The notes under the pieces were generated by a model. That model saw only the letters and a program-made list of their open reading frames with translations, made no database searches and was not told the origin of the DNA. A DNA stretch of 13,124 nucleotides from Comamonadaceae bacterium (GTDB taxonomy: Bacteria; Pseudomonadota; Gammaproteobacteria; Burkholderiales; Burkholderiaceae_C): the NCBI GenBank assembly GCA_947460065.1, contig CANHGF010000031.1:1-13124 (forward strand), written 5' to 3'. A program made the translations under genes and the position numbers. Shown here one piece after another: positions 6,764-13,124 of the stretch (position 1 is the first letter of the stretch; every line of letters starts with the position of its first letter).

Positions 6764-6971
6764 CAGCCTGGCCTGTTGGGCGCGGCTGTGATCTTGTCTC
6801 GCAGTGTGTTTTGGTGCTTCTGGGCGTGGTCTGATCGGTCAGACTTTTATCGCTGTCTCCTCGGCTCCTCGCAAGCGGCTGGCCCTGGGGGCTGCTGCTT
6901 CGATGGGCCGCACTATAAGTGCGGCCTGCCAGGCCTGGCCTCGGGAGTTTCCCGGGTCATAGGCGGCAGCT
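6764..6971. other. 208-bp gene-free, hairpin-rich stretch between GMC gene and terminator
   Basis: No convincing coding frame. It holds GTCTGA-TCGG-TCAGAC (6829-6844, followed by TTTT on the plus strand), the perfect 9-bp palindrome at 6906-6926, and a small CGGGA-GTT-TCCCG hairpin near 6943-6955. On the minus strand it is either a long structured 3' UTR of the GMC gene or the template of a separate small RNA ending at the terminator. Confidence 0.5.
6906..6926. promoter_or_regulatory. 9-bp palindrome containing -10-like boxes
   Basis: GGCCGCACT-ATA-AGTGCGGCC is a perfect 9-bp inverted repeat with a 3-nt centre. The centre reads TATAAG on the plus strand and TATAGT on the minus strand, each 5 of 6 to the -10 consensus. 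It could be an operator overlapping a promoter, or an RNA hairpin in the GMC 3' UTR. No good -35 hexamer is seen on either strand. Confidence 0.35.
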
Positions 6972-8660
6972 TCAGTCGCCGCTGCGGATCCAGCCAGCCA
7001 CCTTTTCGGCCATCATCAGCGTCGGTGCGTTGGTGTTGCCGCTGGTGATCCGGGGCATCGCGCCGGCATCGACCACCCGCAGGCCGGCCACGCCGCGCAC
7101 CCGCAGGTGTGAGTCGAGCACCGCCATCGGATCGTCAGCTCGGCCCATGCGGGTGGTGCCCACCGGGTGGAAGATGGTGGTGGCGATATCGCCGGCCAGT
7201 CGGGCCAGGTCTTCATCGCTCTGGTACTGCACCCCAGGCTTGAATTCCTCGGGCTGCCAGCGCGCCAGCGCGCTTTGTTCCACGATGCGTCGGGTCAGGC
7301 GCAGCGATTGCGCTGCCACCAGCCGGTCCTCGTCGGTACTGAGGTAATTGGGGGCAATCAGCGGTGCGTCCTTGAAGTCGGCGCTGCGTATGCGCACGCT
7401 GCCCCGGCTGCTGGGGTTGAGGTTGCAGACGCTGGCGGTGAAGGCGTCGAAGGGATGCAGTGGCTCGCCAAAGGCCTCCAGAGACAGCGGCTGGACGTGG
7501 TACTGGAGGTTAGGCCAGGCCAGTTCGGGGCTCGAGCGGGTGAAGGCGCCCAGCTGCGATGGGGCCATGCTCATGGGGCCGGTTCGTCGAAGTGCGTATT
7601 CCAGGCCGATCTTGAGCCGCCCCCAGGCCGAGGCTGAAATGGTGTTGAGCGTGGCCTGGCCGCCGCGTGGCGGCCGTATCTTGTAGACCGCCCGGATCTG
7701 CAGATGGTCTTGCAGGTTTTCCCCCACACCGGGCAGATGGTGCCGCACTGCAAGGCCATGCTGCTGCAGCAGATCGGCAGGCCCGATACCCGATAGCTGC
7801 AGGATCTGCGGCGAGCCTATGCTGCCGGCGCTCAGCAGCACCTCGCCGCCTTCAGACAATTGGGCCTCGACCTGTCCAGTGCCGGTCCAGACTCGTACAC
7901 CGGTGCAGCGCTGCTGGCCGTCGTCCTGGGCCTGCAGCACTAATTCGCTGGCCTGCGCATGGGTCCACATTTCGAAGTTGGGCCTGCCGTAGCAGGTCGG
8001 GCGCAAAAAAGCCTTGGCCGTGTTCCAGCGCCAACCGCTGCGCTGATTGACCTCGAAGTAGGACACGCCTTCGTTGTTGCCGGCATTGAAATCGTCGGTG
8101 GCGGGAATGCCCGCCTGCTGCGCGGCCTGCGAAAAGTCGTCCAGAATCTGCCAGCGCAGGCGTTGCTTTTCCACCCGCCACTCGCCGCCGTCCCGGCCCG
8201 TTTTGTGGCCATGCACTGCGGTAAATTGCGGGCTGGTCGGTGCAGCGCCCTCGTCAAGCCGGTAGTGGTCTTCATGGCGCATGAAGTCAGGCAGCACCTG
8301 CTGCCAGCGCCAGGCCTCGTCGCCGGTGAGCTCGGCCCAACGCTCATAGTCACGCGCCTGGCCGCGCATGTAAATCATGCCGTTGATGCTCGAGCAGCCG
8401 CCCAGGGCTTTGCCGCGGGGGTAGCGCAGGCTGCGTCCGTTCAGGCCCGGCGCCGGCTCGGTCTTGTAGAGCCAGTCAGTGCGTGGATTGCCGATGCAGT
8501 AGAGATAGCCCACGGGAATGTGGATCCAGTGGTAGTCGTCCTTGCGACCGGCCTCGATCAGCAGCACCCGCTTGCGCGGATCGGCGCTCAGGCGGTTGGC
8601 CAGCAGGCAGCCGGCGGTGCCGGCGCCAACGATGATGTAGTCAAAAACCGGGTCGCTCAT
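6972..8660 (-). CDS. GMC-family FAD-dependent oxidoreductase (choline/alcohol dehydrogenase-like)
   Basis: Flavoprotein that oxidises an alcohol group of an unidentified substrate; choline dehydrogenase (BetA) and long-chain alcohol dehydrogenases (AlkJ) share this fold. The 562-aa length is normal for the family. Motifs: N-terminal FAD-binding DYIIVGAGTAGCLLANRLS (7-25) with LLIEAG at 33-38; GMC signature 1 around PRGKALGGCSSINGMIYMRG (81-100); signature 2 GEVLLSAGSIGSPQILQLSG (272-291); SSRGSVRI (417-424); and the catalytic pair region FHPVGTTRMG (His498) and SGNTNAPTLM (Asn542/544). The ATG at 8660 places the FAD motif at the usual distance; a TTG ten codons upstream is less likely. No betB or betI neighbours exist, so a choline role is not supported. 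It is divergent from the isomerase gene at 8801. Confidence 0.94.
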   Translation of the reverse strand: MSDPVFDYIIVGAGTAGCLLANRLSADPRKRVLLIEAGRKDDYHWIHIPVGYLYCIGNPRTDWLYKTEPAPGLNGRSLRYPRGKALGGCSSINGMIYMRGQARDYERWAELTGDEAWRWQQVLPDFMRHEDHYRLDEGAAPTSPQFTAVHGHKTGRDGGEWRVEKQRLRWQILDDFSQAAQQAGIPATDDFNAGNNEGVSYFEVNQRSGWRWNTAKAFLRPTCYGRPNFEMWTHAQASELVLQAQDDGQQRCTGVRVWTGTGQVEAQLSEGGEVLLSAGSIGSPQILQLSGIGPADLLQQHGLAVRHHLPGVGENLQDHLQIRAVYKIRPPRGGQATLNTISASAWGRLKIGLEYALRRTGPMSMAPSQLGAFTRSSPELAWPNLQYHVQPLSLEAFGEPLHPFDAFTASVCNLNPSSRGSVRIRSADFKDAPLIAPNYLSTDEDRLVAAQSLRLTRRIVEQSALARWQPEEFKPGVQYQSDEDLARLAGDIATTIFHPVGTTRMGRADDPMAVLDSHLRVRGVAGLRVVDAGAMPRITSGNTNAPTLMMAEKVAGWIRSGD

Positions 8661-8705
8661 GGTCGCGGGCCTGTTTGATGCGGGGAGCAAGATGGCTCAG
8701 CCGCG

Positions 8706-8735
8706 ATTGTGGCAAACCGGCGGCCTCAGCGTGAA
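8706..8735 (-). promoter_or_regulatory. Candidate promoter for the GMC oxidoreductase gene
   Basis: On the minus strand TTCACG (8735-8730) and CACAAT (8711-8706) are separated by 18 bp, each matching the sigma-70 consensus at 4 of 6. The -10 lies about 45 bp before the ATG at 8660. A weak match, listed because the divergent gap is short and a promoter must lie in it. Confidence 0.3.
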
Positions 8736-8788
8736 TGGGCCTGCTCTGCCAGAATCGCGCTCTTACGCGGTTCCTTGAACGGACCGGC

Positions 8789-8794
8789 AAGGAG
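8789..8794 (+). promoter_or_regulatory. Strong ribosome-binding site deciding the start at 8801
   Basis: AAGGAG lies 6 nt before the ATG at 8801. The frame is open back to 8735, but this site and the family-typical N-terminus (DYYFTPQSPW soon after Met) fix the start at 8801. Confidence 0.8.
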
Positions 8795-8800
8795 TGCTAC

Positions 8801-9400
8801 ATGCTCAGCATCGACTATTACTTCACCCCGCAAAGCCCCTGGACGTATTTGGGCCACCAGCGCTTTGTGCATATGGCGCAGGCAGCCGGCGCCGCAGTGC
8901 GAGTGCTTGCCGCCGATTTCGGCCAGGTCTTTGCCACCTCGGGCGGCTTGCCCCTGCCCAAGCGGGCGCCGCAGCGACAGGCCTATCGGCTGGTGGAGTT
9001 GCGTCGCTTTAGCGAACACCTGGGCATGCCGCTGCACCTACAACCGACTTTCTTTCCGGTCTCGGGCGACGATGCGGCCCGATTGATCATCGCGGCCGAA
9101 AAAGCCGGTGGAACTGTCCCTGCGCTGGCACTGAGCGGCGCGGTTTTCGCCGCCGTCTGGGCCCAGCAGCGCAATATTGCCGATGTGGCCACGCTTGCGC
9201 AATTGCTGGCCGAGCAAGGCCTTCCTGCTGCTTGGTTGGACGATTCGCGCTCGGCCGAGGTGCAGCAAGCCTATGAGGCCAACACGGCGCGGGCCATTGC
9301 AGCGGGCGTGTTCGGCGCGCCCAGCTATGTGGTGGACGGCGAGATATTCTGGGGCCAGGATCGACTGGAATTCCTGCAGTGTCGACTGGCTGCACAATGA
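8801..9400 (+). CDS. 2-hydroxychromene-2-carboxylate isomerase-like DsbA-fold protein
   Basis: 199-aa protein of the DsbA-like thioredoxin-fold, glutathione S-transferase kappa/HCCA isomerase family. NahD-type members isomerise 2-hydroxychromene-2-carboxylate in naphthalene catabolism using glutathione. The N-terminus IDYYFTPQSPWTYLG places Ser12 where the glutathione-activating Ser of the family sits (SPYxYL in NahD); there is no CxxC, so it is not a disulfide oxidoreductase. The C-terminal GVFGAPSYVVDGEIFWGQDRL (169-188, cis-Pro174) is the family's other hallmark. No other naphthalene genes are present, so the true substrate is open; many genomes carry such paralogues outside aromatic operons. 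It is divergent from the GMC gene and 70 bp upstream of the dienelactone hydrolase-like gene on the same strand. Confidence 0.9.
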   Translation: MLSIDYYFTPQSPWTYLGHQRFVHMAQAAGAAVRVLAADFGQVFATSGGLPLPKRAPQRQAYRLVELRRFSEHLGMPLHLQPTFFPVSGDDAARLIIAAEKAGGTVPALALSGAVFAAVWAQQRNIADVATLAQLLAEQGLPAAWLDDSRSAEVQQAYEANTARAIAAGVFGAPSYVVDGEIFWGQDRLEFLQCRLAAQ

Positions 9401-9407
9401 AGGGGTT

Positions 9408-9436
9408 TTGATCTTTCGCGCCCCTGGGGGCATATT
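9408..9436 (+). promoter_or_regulatory. Candidate promoter for the dienelactone hydrolase-like gene
   Basis: TTGATC (9408-9413) and CATATT (9431-9436) are spaced 17 bp, each 4 of 6 to sigma-70 consensus, in the only AT-richer patch between the two genes. The spacer ends in a GCCCC/GGGGC dyad (9420-9431) that could bind a regulator or form a weak hairpin before the T run. It would let the gene be expressed apart from the isomerase gene. Confidence 0.35.
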
Positions 9437-9470
9437 TTTTATTGGTGGTTCAAGGAAAGGGCTTCGCATC

Positions 9471-10154
9471 ATGGGTCAATTGGTACAACTCACATCGTCC
9501 GACGGTTTCAGCTTCCCCGCCTATGTGGCTGAACCCGCCGGCAAGGCGCGCGGCGCGGTGGTGGTCTTGCAAGAGATTTTTGGCGTCAATTCGCACATCC
9601 GCGCGGTGGTTGACGGCTATGCGGCCGAAGGCTATTTGGCGGTGGCGCCTGCCACCTTTCACCGCGTCAAGCAAGGGGTGGAGCTGGGCTACACCGGCGA
9701 TGACATGAACGCCGGCAGAGACCTGAAAGCGGCGGTCGAGGCGCTGCCGGCCCCCGGCGTGATGATCGACATCGAGTCGGCGGTGGCCTATGCCGCACGC
9801 GCCGGCAAGGTCGGTGTGGTGGGCTATTGCTGGGGCGGCCTGCTAACCTGGCGTACCGCCTGCGCGGTCAAAGGCGTCAGCGCTGCGTCCTCCTACTATG
9901 GCGGCGGTGTGACCACGCCGGCTGAGACGGCCCGCACGCCGATGTGCCCGGTCATGGCCCATTTTGGCGAGAAGGACCACTGGATTTCGATGGAATCGGT
10001 GCAGGCTTTTGCCAAGGCGCAGCCGGGCACCGACGTGCATGTCTATGCCGCCGACCACGGCTTTAACTGCGACCAGCGCGGCTCCTGGGACGCGCCGGCA
10101 GCCAAGCTGGCGCTAGAGCGCACGCTGGCGTTTTTTGCCAAGCACGTGGGTTAA
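9471..10154 (+). CDS. Dienelactone hydrolase-family protein
   Basis: 227-aa alpha/beta hydrolase of the carboxymethylenebutenolidase type, which opens dienelactone to maleylacetate in chlorocatechol degradation; many family members act on other lactones or esters. The Cys-His-Asp triad is visible: nucleophile Cys120 in VGYCWGG, Asp169 in FGEKDHW, His196 in YAADHGFNC. The family's Glu that positions the thiol fits Glu35 in LQEIFGVN. The length is close to the usual 230-240 aa, so the gene is complete. ATG 9471 is supported by AAGGAAAGG about 10 nt upstream; the open frame extending back to 9177 overlaps the isomerase gene and is not real. No chlorocatechol dioxygenase or maleylacetate reductase lies in view, so the specific pathway is not supported. 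It is convergent with the lipoprotein gene. Confidence 0.94.
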   Translation: MGQLVQLTSSDGFSFPAYVAEPAGKARGAVVVLQEIFGVNSHIRAVVDGYAAEGYLAVAPATFHRVKQGVELGYTGDDMNAGRDLKAAVEALPAPGVMIDIESAVAYAARAGKVGVVGYCWGGLLTWRTACAVKGVSAASSYYGGGVTTPAETARTPMCPVMAHFGEKDHWISMESVQAFAKAQPGTDVHVYAADHGFNCDQRGSWDAPAAKLALERTLAFFAKHVG

Positions 10155-10168
10155 AAGTCTGCGTCCTG

Positions 10169-10191
10169 GTGCTGGGCGTCGAGCCCGGCAC
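10169..10191. terminator. Stem-loop between convergent genes
   Basis: GTGCTGGGC / GCCCGGCAC form a 9-bp stem with one G-U pair and the loop GTCGA, in the 52-bp gap between the hydrolase and lipoprotein stops. There is no T run on either side, so it is a hairpin that may protect or help end both transcripts and not a classical intrinsic terminator. Confidence 0.4.
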
Positions 10192-10206
10192 CCGATCGCC
10201 AGCCCC

Positions 10207-10530
10207 TCAGCGGCAGGCCTTGATGCCCGATGTACTTGGCGTCGCGCCTGTGGCACAACAGGCGCCGGCTTCCTTGCGAAACCAGGCCCATTCGTCACAG
10301 CGCAGACCGTCCGGCAGCAGGCAAATGCCGCGCTCGCCGGCAGATGTGCGTTCGATCTCCAGACGCCCGCCCGCCTGCACGCAAGCTACAGCGGCTGGAT
10401 TGGCCAGTGTGACCGGCCTGGGGGCAGGCGCTTGGGGCGCGGGCGCTGCGCAGCCGGCCAGTGCCATGCTCAGGGCGGCAGTCAAGGCGGCCAGCCTGCC
10501 CAAGCCATGGGAAATGCAGGCGGCGGTCAT
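10207..10530 (-). CDS. DUF333-containing putative lipoprotein
   Basis: 107-aa exported protein. The N-terminus has a hydrophobic stretch ending in the lipobox ALAGC, giving lipidated Cys27 and predicting attachment to a membrane facing the periplasm. A Pro/Ala linker follows, then a DUF333 domain at about 42-85 (LANPAAVACVQAGGRLEIER ... GICLLPDGLRCDEWAWFRKE). The function of DUF333 is not known; the name 'putative hemolysin' is sometimes attached without good support. After the domain comes an unusual Cys/Ala/Thr-rich end (GACCATGATPSTSGIKACR) where many relatives stop. Its ATG overlaps the glcF stop in an ATGA, so it is probably translated by coupling from the glycolate oxidase transcript. 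Upstream in-frame extension to 10731 overlaps glcF and is rejected. Confidence 0.85.
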   Translation of the reverse strand: MTAACISHGLGRLAALTAALSMALAGCAAPAPQAPAPRPVTLANPAAVACVQAGGRLEIERTSAGERGICLLPDGLRCDEWAWFRKEAGACCATGATPSTSGIKACR

Positions 10531-11765
10531 GCGCTCACACTCTGATCGAGCACTTCCACCCAGTGGCGCACCGGTACTGCCGTGCCACTTTGCAGGTGGG
10601 TGATACAGCCAATGTTGGCCGAGATGATGGTCTGCGGCTGGCCCTGATTCAGATGCCCGAGCTTGCGGTCGCGCAGCGTTTTTGAAATATCCGGCTGCAG
10701 TACCGAGTAGGTGCCGGCCGAGCCGCAGCACAGGTGCGCCTCGCTGGCCGCGACGCTGACCTGAAAGCCCAGTTCTGACAGATGCTTTTCCACCCCGCCC
10801 TTGAGCTGCTGGCCGTGCTGCAGTGTGCAGGGCGGGTGATAGGCCTGCAAGCCGGCAGCTTGCAGTGCTTCGGGTTTGATGCGCGCCTTGAGCAGGGGCA
10901 CCAGGTCGGGCAGAAGTTCGCTCAGGTCACGGGTCAGTTCGCTGATGCGCCGCGCCCGGCTGGCGTAGGCTGGATCGCCCGCCAGGTGGTGGCCGTATTC
11001 CTTGACCGTCACGCCACAGCCTGAGGCGTTCATCACAATCGCCTCGACTTGAGCTTCTTCAACCCAAGGCCACCAGGCGTCGATGTTGCGGCGCATTTGG
11101 GCCAGGCCACCGGCCTGGTCATTGAGGTGGAACTTGACCGCACCGCAGCAGCCGGCTTCAGGCGCGATCACGGTCTGTATGCCGCAGGCGTCGAGCACCC
11201 GTGCGGTGGCCGCGTTGATGTTGGGCGCCATCGCGGGCTGCACACAACCGCCGAGCATCAGCACCTTGCGGCTGTGCTGGCCTGCGGGCCAGGTGCCGGC
11301 CGGACGTGCTTCGGGGACTTTGGCTTTCAGGCTGTCCGGCAGCAGCCCACGCACCGCCTGGCCCAGCTTCATGGCCGGGGAAAACAGGGGTGAGGGCAGG
11401 CCTTCCTTGAGTGCCCAGCGCAAGGCCTTTTCGCTCGCTGGCCTAGGCACTTGTTCGTCGACGATCTTGCGGCCGATGTCGATCAGGTGGCCGTATTGCA
11501 CCCCGCTGGGGCAGGTGCTTTCGCAGTTACGGCAGGTCAGGCAGCGGTCCAGGTGCAGCTGCGTCTTACGGGTGGGCTGCTCGCCCTCGAGCACCTGCTT
11601 GATCAGGTAGATGCGCCCGCGCGGGCCGTCAAGCTCGTCGCCGAGCAGCTGGTAGGTTGGGCAGGTGGCGGTGCAAAAACCACAGTGCACGCATTTGCGC
11701 AAAATCGCTTCGGCCTGCCGCCCCTCGTCGGTGTCTTGGTATTGGGCAGCCAGATGGGTTTGCAT
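10527..11765 (-). CDS. glcF: Glycolate oxidase iron-sulfur subunit
   Basis: Iron-sulfur subunit of the membrane-associated GlcDEF glycolate oxidase, passing electrons from the flavin subunits toward the respiratory chain as glycolate becomes glyoxylate. The 412-aa protein has two 4Fe-4S motifs, CVHCGFCTATCP (Cys25/28/31/35) and CLTCRNCESTCP (Cys75/78/81/85). Two C-terminal CCG-type motifs follow: GCVQPAMAPN with AGCCGAVKFH (Cys206/207), and PPCTLQHGQQ with LCCGSAGTY (Cys346/347). Length matches the family. The ATG at 11765 has AAGGAG at 6-nt spacing, and that site includes part of the glcE TAA, so translation is coupled to glcE. The stop overlaps the next ATG as ATGA. Related LldE/LutA-type lactate proteins are possible, but the GlcE partner next door supports glycolate. 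Confidence 0.96.
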   Translation of the reverse strand: MQTHLAAQYQDTDEGRQAEAILRKCVHCGFCTATCPTYQLLGDELDGPRGRIYLIKQVLEGEQPTRKTQLHLDRCLTCRNCESTCPSGVQYGHLIDIGRKIVDEQVPRPASEKALRWALKEGLPSPLFSPAMKLGQAVRGLLPDSLKAKVPEARPAGTWPAGQHSRKVLMLGGCVQPAMAPNINAATARVLDACGIQTVIAPEAGCCGAVKFHLNDQAGGLAQMRRNIDAWWPWVEEAQVEAIVMNASGCGVTVKEYGHHLAGDPAYASRARRISELTRDLSELLPDLVPLLKARIKPEALQAAGLQAYHPPCTLQHGQQLKGGVEKHLSELGFQVSVAASEAHLCCGSAGTYSVLQPDISKTLRDRKLGHLNQGQPQTIISANIGCITHLQSGTAVPVRHWVEVLDQSVSA

Positions 11766-11774
11766 ATTCGCTCC

Positions 11775-12914
11775 TTAAAGGCCCATGCGGCCCGTGGCGA
11801 AGACGCCCTGCGGGTCAAATTGTTTTTGTAGCTCGCGCCCTATCCCCTGTTGCACGGCATCGAGTGGAGCGCTGGCGCCTACGGATTTGTCCTTGCCCCC
11901 CAGCCGGCTGGCGCGAAACAGGGTGGCGTGGCCGCCAACAGCTTGCGCGGCGCGGCGCAGCTCGGCCGCTGCTGCGGCTGGCGCCCACCACCAACGCTGC
12001 GCGCCCTGCCATTCAATGTAGGGCGACCCGGCCAGATTGAGCACCGGCGCGGTTTGCGGCACGGACAAGCGCCACAGGCACTGGTCGTCGGCCGGCGGCA
12101 CAAAAAAGGGCAGGCTCTGCTCCCTGCTGGCTTGCCAGTCGGCGGCAGCCTCGGCGTTGTCCATGCGGGCTACTTGCGCTCCCAGGGCCTGTGCATCGGC
12201 ACTCATCCGAAGCACAGCCGCTTGCACGGCCGCCACCGCGCCCCGAAGCCGAACGAACAGATAGTCATGGCTTGGGCTGGCGCTGCTGTCGTGCACCCAG
12301 GCGCTGGCATTGAGCGGCAGGGGCTGAGCGCCCCAGCGGTGCAGCAGCTCCAGCGCAGGCTTTTGCGCCAGGCCTGCGCACATGAGCGTGGCCTCGCCAG
12401 GCGCCACCGGCAGCACCTTGAGCGAGACCTCGGTGATGACGCCCAGCGTGCCCCAGCTGCCGGCCAGCAAGCGCGACACGTCGTAGCCTGCGACGTTCTT
12501 CATGACTTGACCCCCAAACGTCAGGTCTTGCCCGCGTCCGTTGATCATGCGCAGCCCCAGCACGAAGTCGCGCAGCGCACCCACGCTGGCACGCGCCGGG
12601 CCAGACAGGCCGGCCGCCACCATGCCACCGACCGTCGCCCCCGGTCCGAAATGCGGCGGTTCAAAGGCCAGACATTGGCCGTTTTCGGCCAGTGCAGCTT
12701 CGAGCTCGGCCAGCGGCGTTCCGCAGCGGGCGGTGATCACCAGCTCGCTAGGCTCATAACTGACGATGCCCGCATAAGAGCGGGTATCGAGTACCTCGCC
12801 CTGCAAAGGCGCGCCCCAAAAGTCCTTGCTGCCGCCGCCGCGCAGGCGCAAGCAGCGACCGCTGGCGGCTGCATCGCGCACCGCTTCGGTGAGATGTCGG
12901 GCTTGAATGTCCAT
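11775..12914 (-). CDS. glcE: Glycolate oxidase FAD-binding subunit GlcE
   Basis: Smaller flavin subunit of glycolate oxidase, working with GlcD and GlcF; FAD-linked oxidase (PCMH-type) fold. The 379-aa protein shows RLRGGGSKDFWG (23-34), YEPSELVITARCGTPLAEL (53-71), the FAD-pyrophosphate segment FGPGATVGGMVAAGLSGP (89-106), VMKNVAGYDVSRLLAGSWGTLGVI (137-160; NVAGYD and GTLGVI are GlcE hallmarks) and EVSLKVLP. The rest is the substrate-domain region, variable in this family. The ATG at 12914 gives the usual N-terminus; no clear ribosome site precedes it. The 9-bp gap to glcF shows an operon. GlcD, the main catalytic flavoprotein and normally adjacent, is not within the 210 bp visible upstream. 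Confidence 0.95.
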   Translation of the reverse strand: MDIQARHLTEAVRDAAASGRCLRLRGGGSKDFWGAPLQGEVLDTRSYAGIVSYEPSELVITARCGTPLAELEAALAENGQCLAFEPPHFGPGATVGGMVAAGLSGPARASVGALRDFVLGLRMINGRGQDLTFGGQVMKNVAGYDVSRLLAGSWGTLGVITEVSLKVLPVAPGEATLMCAGLAQKPALELLHRWGAQPLPLNASAWVHDSSASPSHDYLFVRLRGAVAAVQAAVLRMSADAQALGAQVARMDNAEAAADWQASREQSLPFFVPPADDQCLWRLSVPQTAPVLNLAGSPYIEWQGAQRWWWAPAAAAAELRRAAQAVGGHATLFRASRLGGKDKSVGASAPLDAVQQGIGRELQKQFDPQGVFATGRMGL

Positions 12915-13124
12915 GGGCAGGGATGGTAAACCGCCGATGGGAGCCGAAGGATGAATTTATTGAACGGCAGGCGTGCTGGAAATTGTGTGACTGCGATCGC
13001 GAAACGGCTGTGCTGTCTGGGGAGCGCGCAGAATCAAGCAGGGGTGGTTTGTACTTAATATGGCTATAGTTGAGCGCCTGCGGAGGTGCCACCTGGGCCC
13101 TTTGTTTATCCCGCCGCCTGCCCA
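12915..13124. other. Gene-free upstream region of glcE at window edge
   Basis: No supported coding frame on either strand. On the plus strand TATAGT (13065-13070) resembles a -10 box, and GGAGG at 13082-13086 lies inside the dyad AGGTG-C-CACCT (13084-13094); these could belong to a rightward gene starting beyond the window. The glcE promoter should be here as well, but no clear -35/-10 pair is seen on the minus strand. Confidence 0.4.

Noticed and set aside
6829..6848. Plus-strand intrinsic terminator GTCTGA-TCGG-TCAGAC-TTTT
   Set aside because: Short 6-bp stem with only modest GC, and no rightward gene precedes it; kept only as part of the hairpin-rich stretch.
9177..9470. N-terminal extension of the dienelactone hydrolase-like protein
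   Set aside because: Overlaps the isomerase gene in another frame, while a good ribosome site and normal family N-terminus support ATG 9471.
11850..12929. 359-codon open frame on the plus strand opposite glcE
   Set aside because: Fully antisense to glcE, which has clear family motifs; the product is His/Gln/Arg-rich with no domain.
12951..12992. Short plus-strand frame beginning ATGAATTTATTG
   Set aside because: Stops after 13 codons with no domain; an upstream GAAGGA is not enough to support a gene.

Overview
The window is about 13.1 kb of GC-rich, densely coded bacterial DNA with no rRNA, tRNA, CRISPR array, phage gene or transposase. The gene families suggest a betaproteobacterium of the order Burkholderiales. 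These include a TctE-type sensor kinase, a SWIB-tailed topoisomerase III, a BirA without its repressor domain, a YfcA-like TSUP permease, a GMC dehydrogenase and glcE-glcF. Genus and family cannot be fixed from the sequence alone.

Left part (1-1449): the 3' portion of a membrane sensor histidine kinase runs rightward off the left edge. It is followed by a REP/BIME-like repeat cluster lying between convergent genes: four copies of a GTGGGAGCCGCGCCCTCGCG-type unit, arranged as two inverted copies of a 71-72 nt composite hairpin.

Central left (1450-5913): topB, leftward, encodes a 982-aa DNA topoisomerase III that carries a histone H1-like Lys/Ala tail and a C-terminal SWIB domain. Head-to-head with it is a small SET-domain protein lysine methyltransferase with a post-SET Cys cluster. 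They share a 148-bp divergent region containing a 27-nt alternating CG/CA (Z-DNA-prone) tract and a dyad next to a -10-like box. birA (biotin-protein ligase) follows the SET gene.

Central right (5914-10154): a TSUP permease gene (leftward) is convergent with birA. A strong bidirectional terminator and a hairpin-rich 290-bp gene-free stretch separate it from a GMC-family FAD oxidoreductase gene (leftward). Divergent from that are a DsbA-fold 2-hydroxychromene-2-carboxylate isomerase-like protein and a dienelactone hydrolase-family protein (rightward). The last three resemble catabolic enzymes, but no complete pathway is present.

Right part (10155-13124): a leftward operon glcE-glcF-DUF333 lipoprotein with tight coupling: the glcF ribosome-binding site overlaps the glcE stop, and an ATGA overlap joins glcF to the lipoprotein gene. 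GlcE and GlcF are two of the three glycolate oxidase subunits. glcD is not adjacent within the 210 bp visible upstream, which look non-coding.

The most unusual feature is the divergent pair of genes encoding two domains best known from eukaryotic chromatin, SWIB (fused to a topoisomerase with an H1-like tail) and SET. A shared role in nucleoid or supercoiling control, possibly with SET methylating the Lys-rich tail, is a hypothesis and not something the sequence shows.
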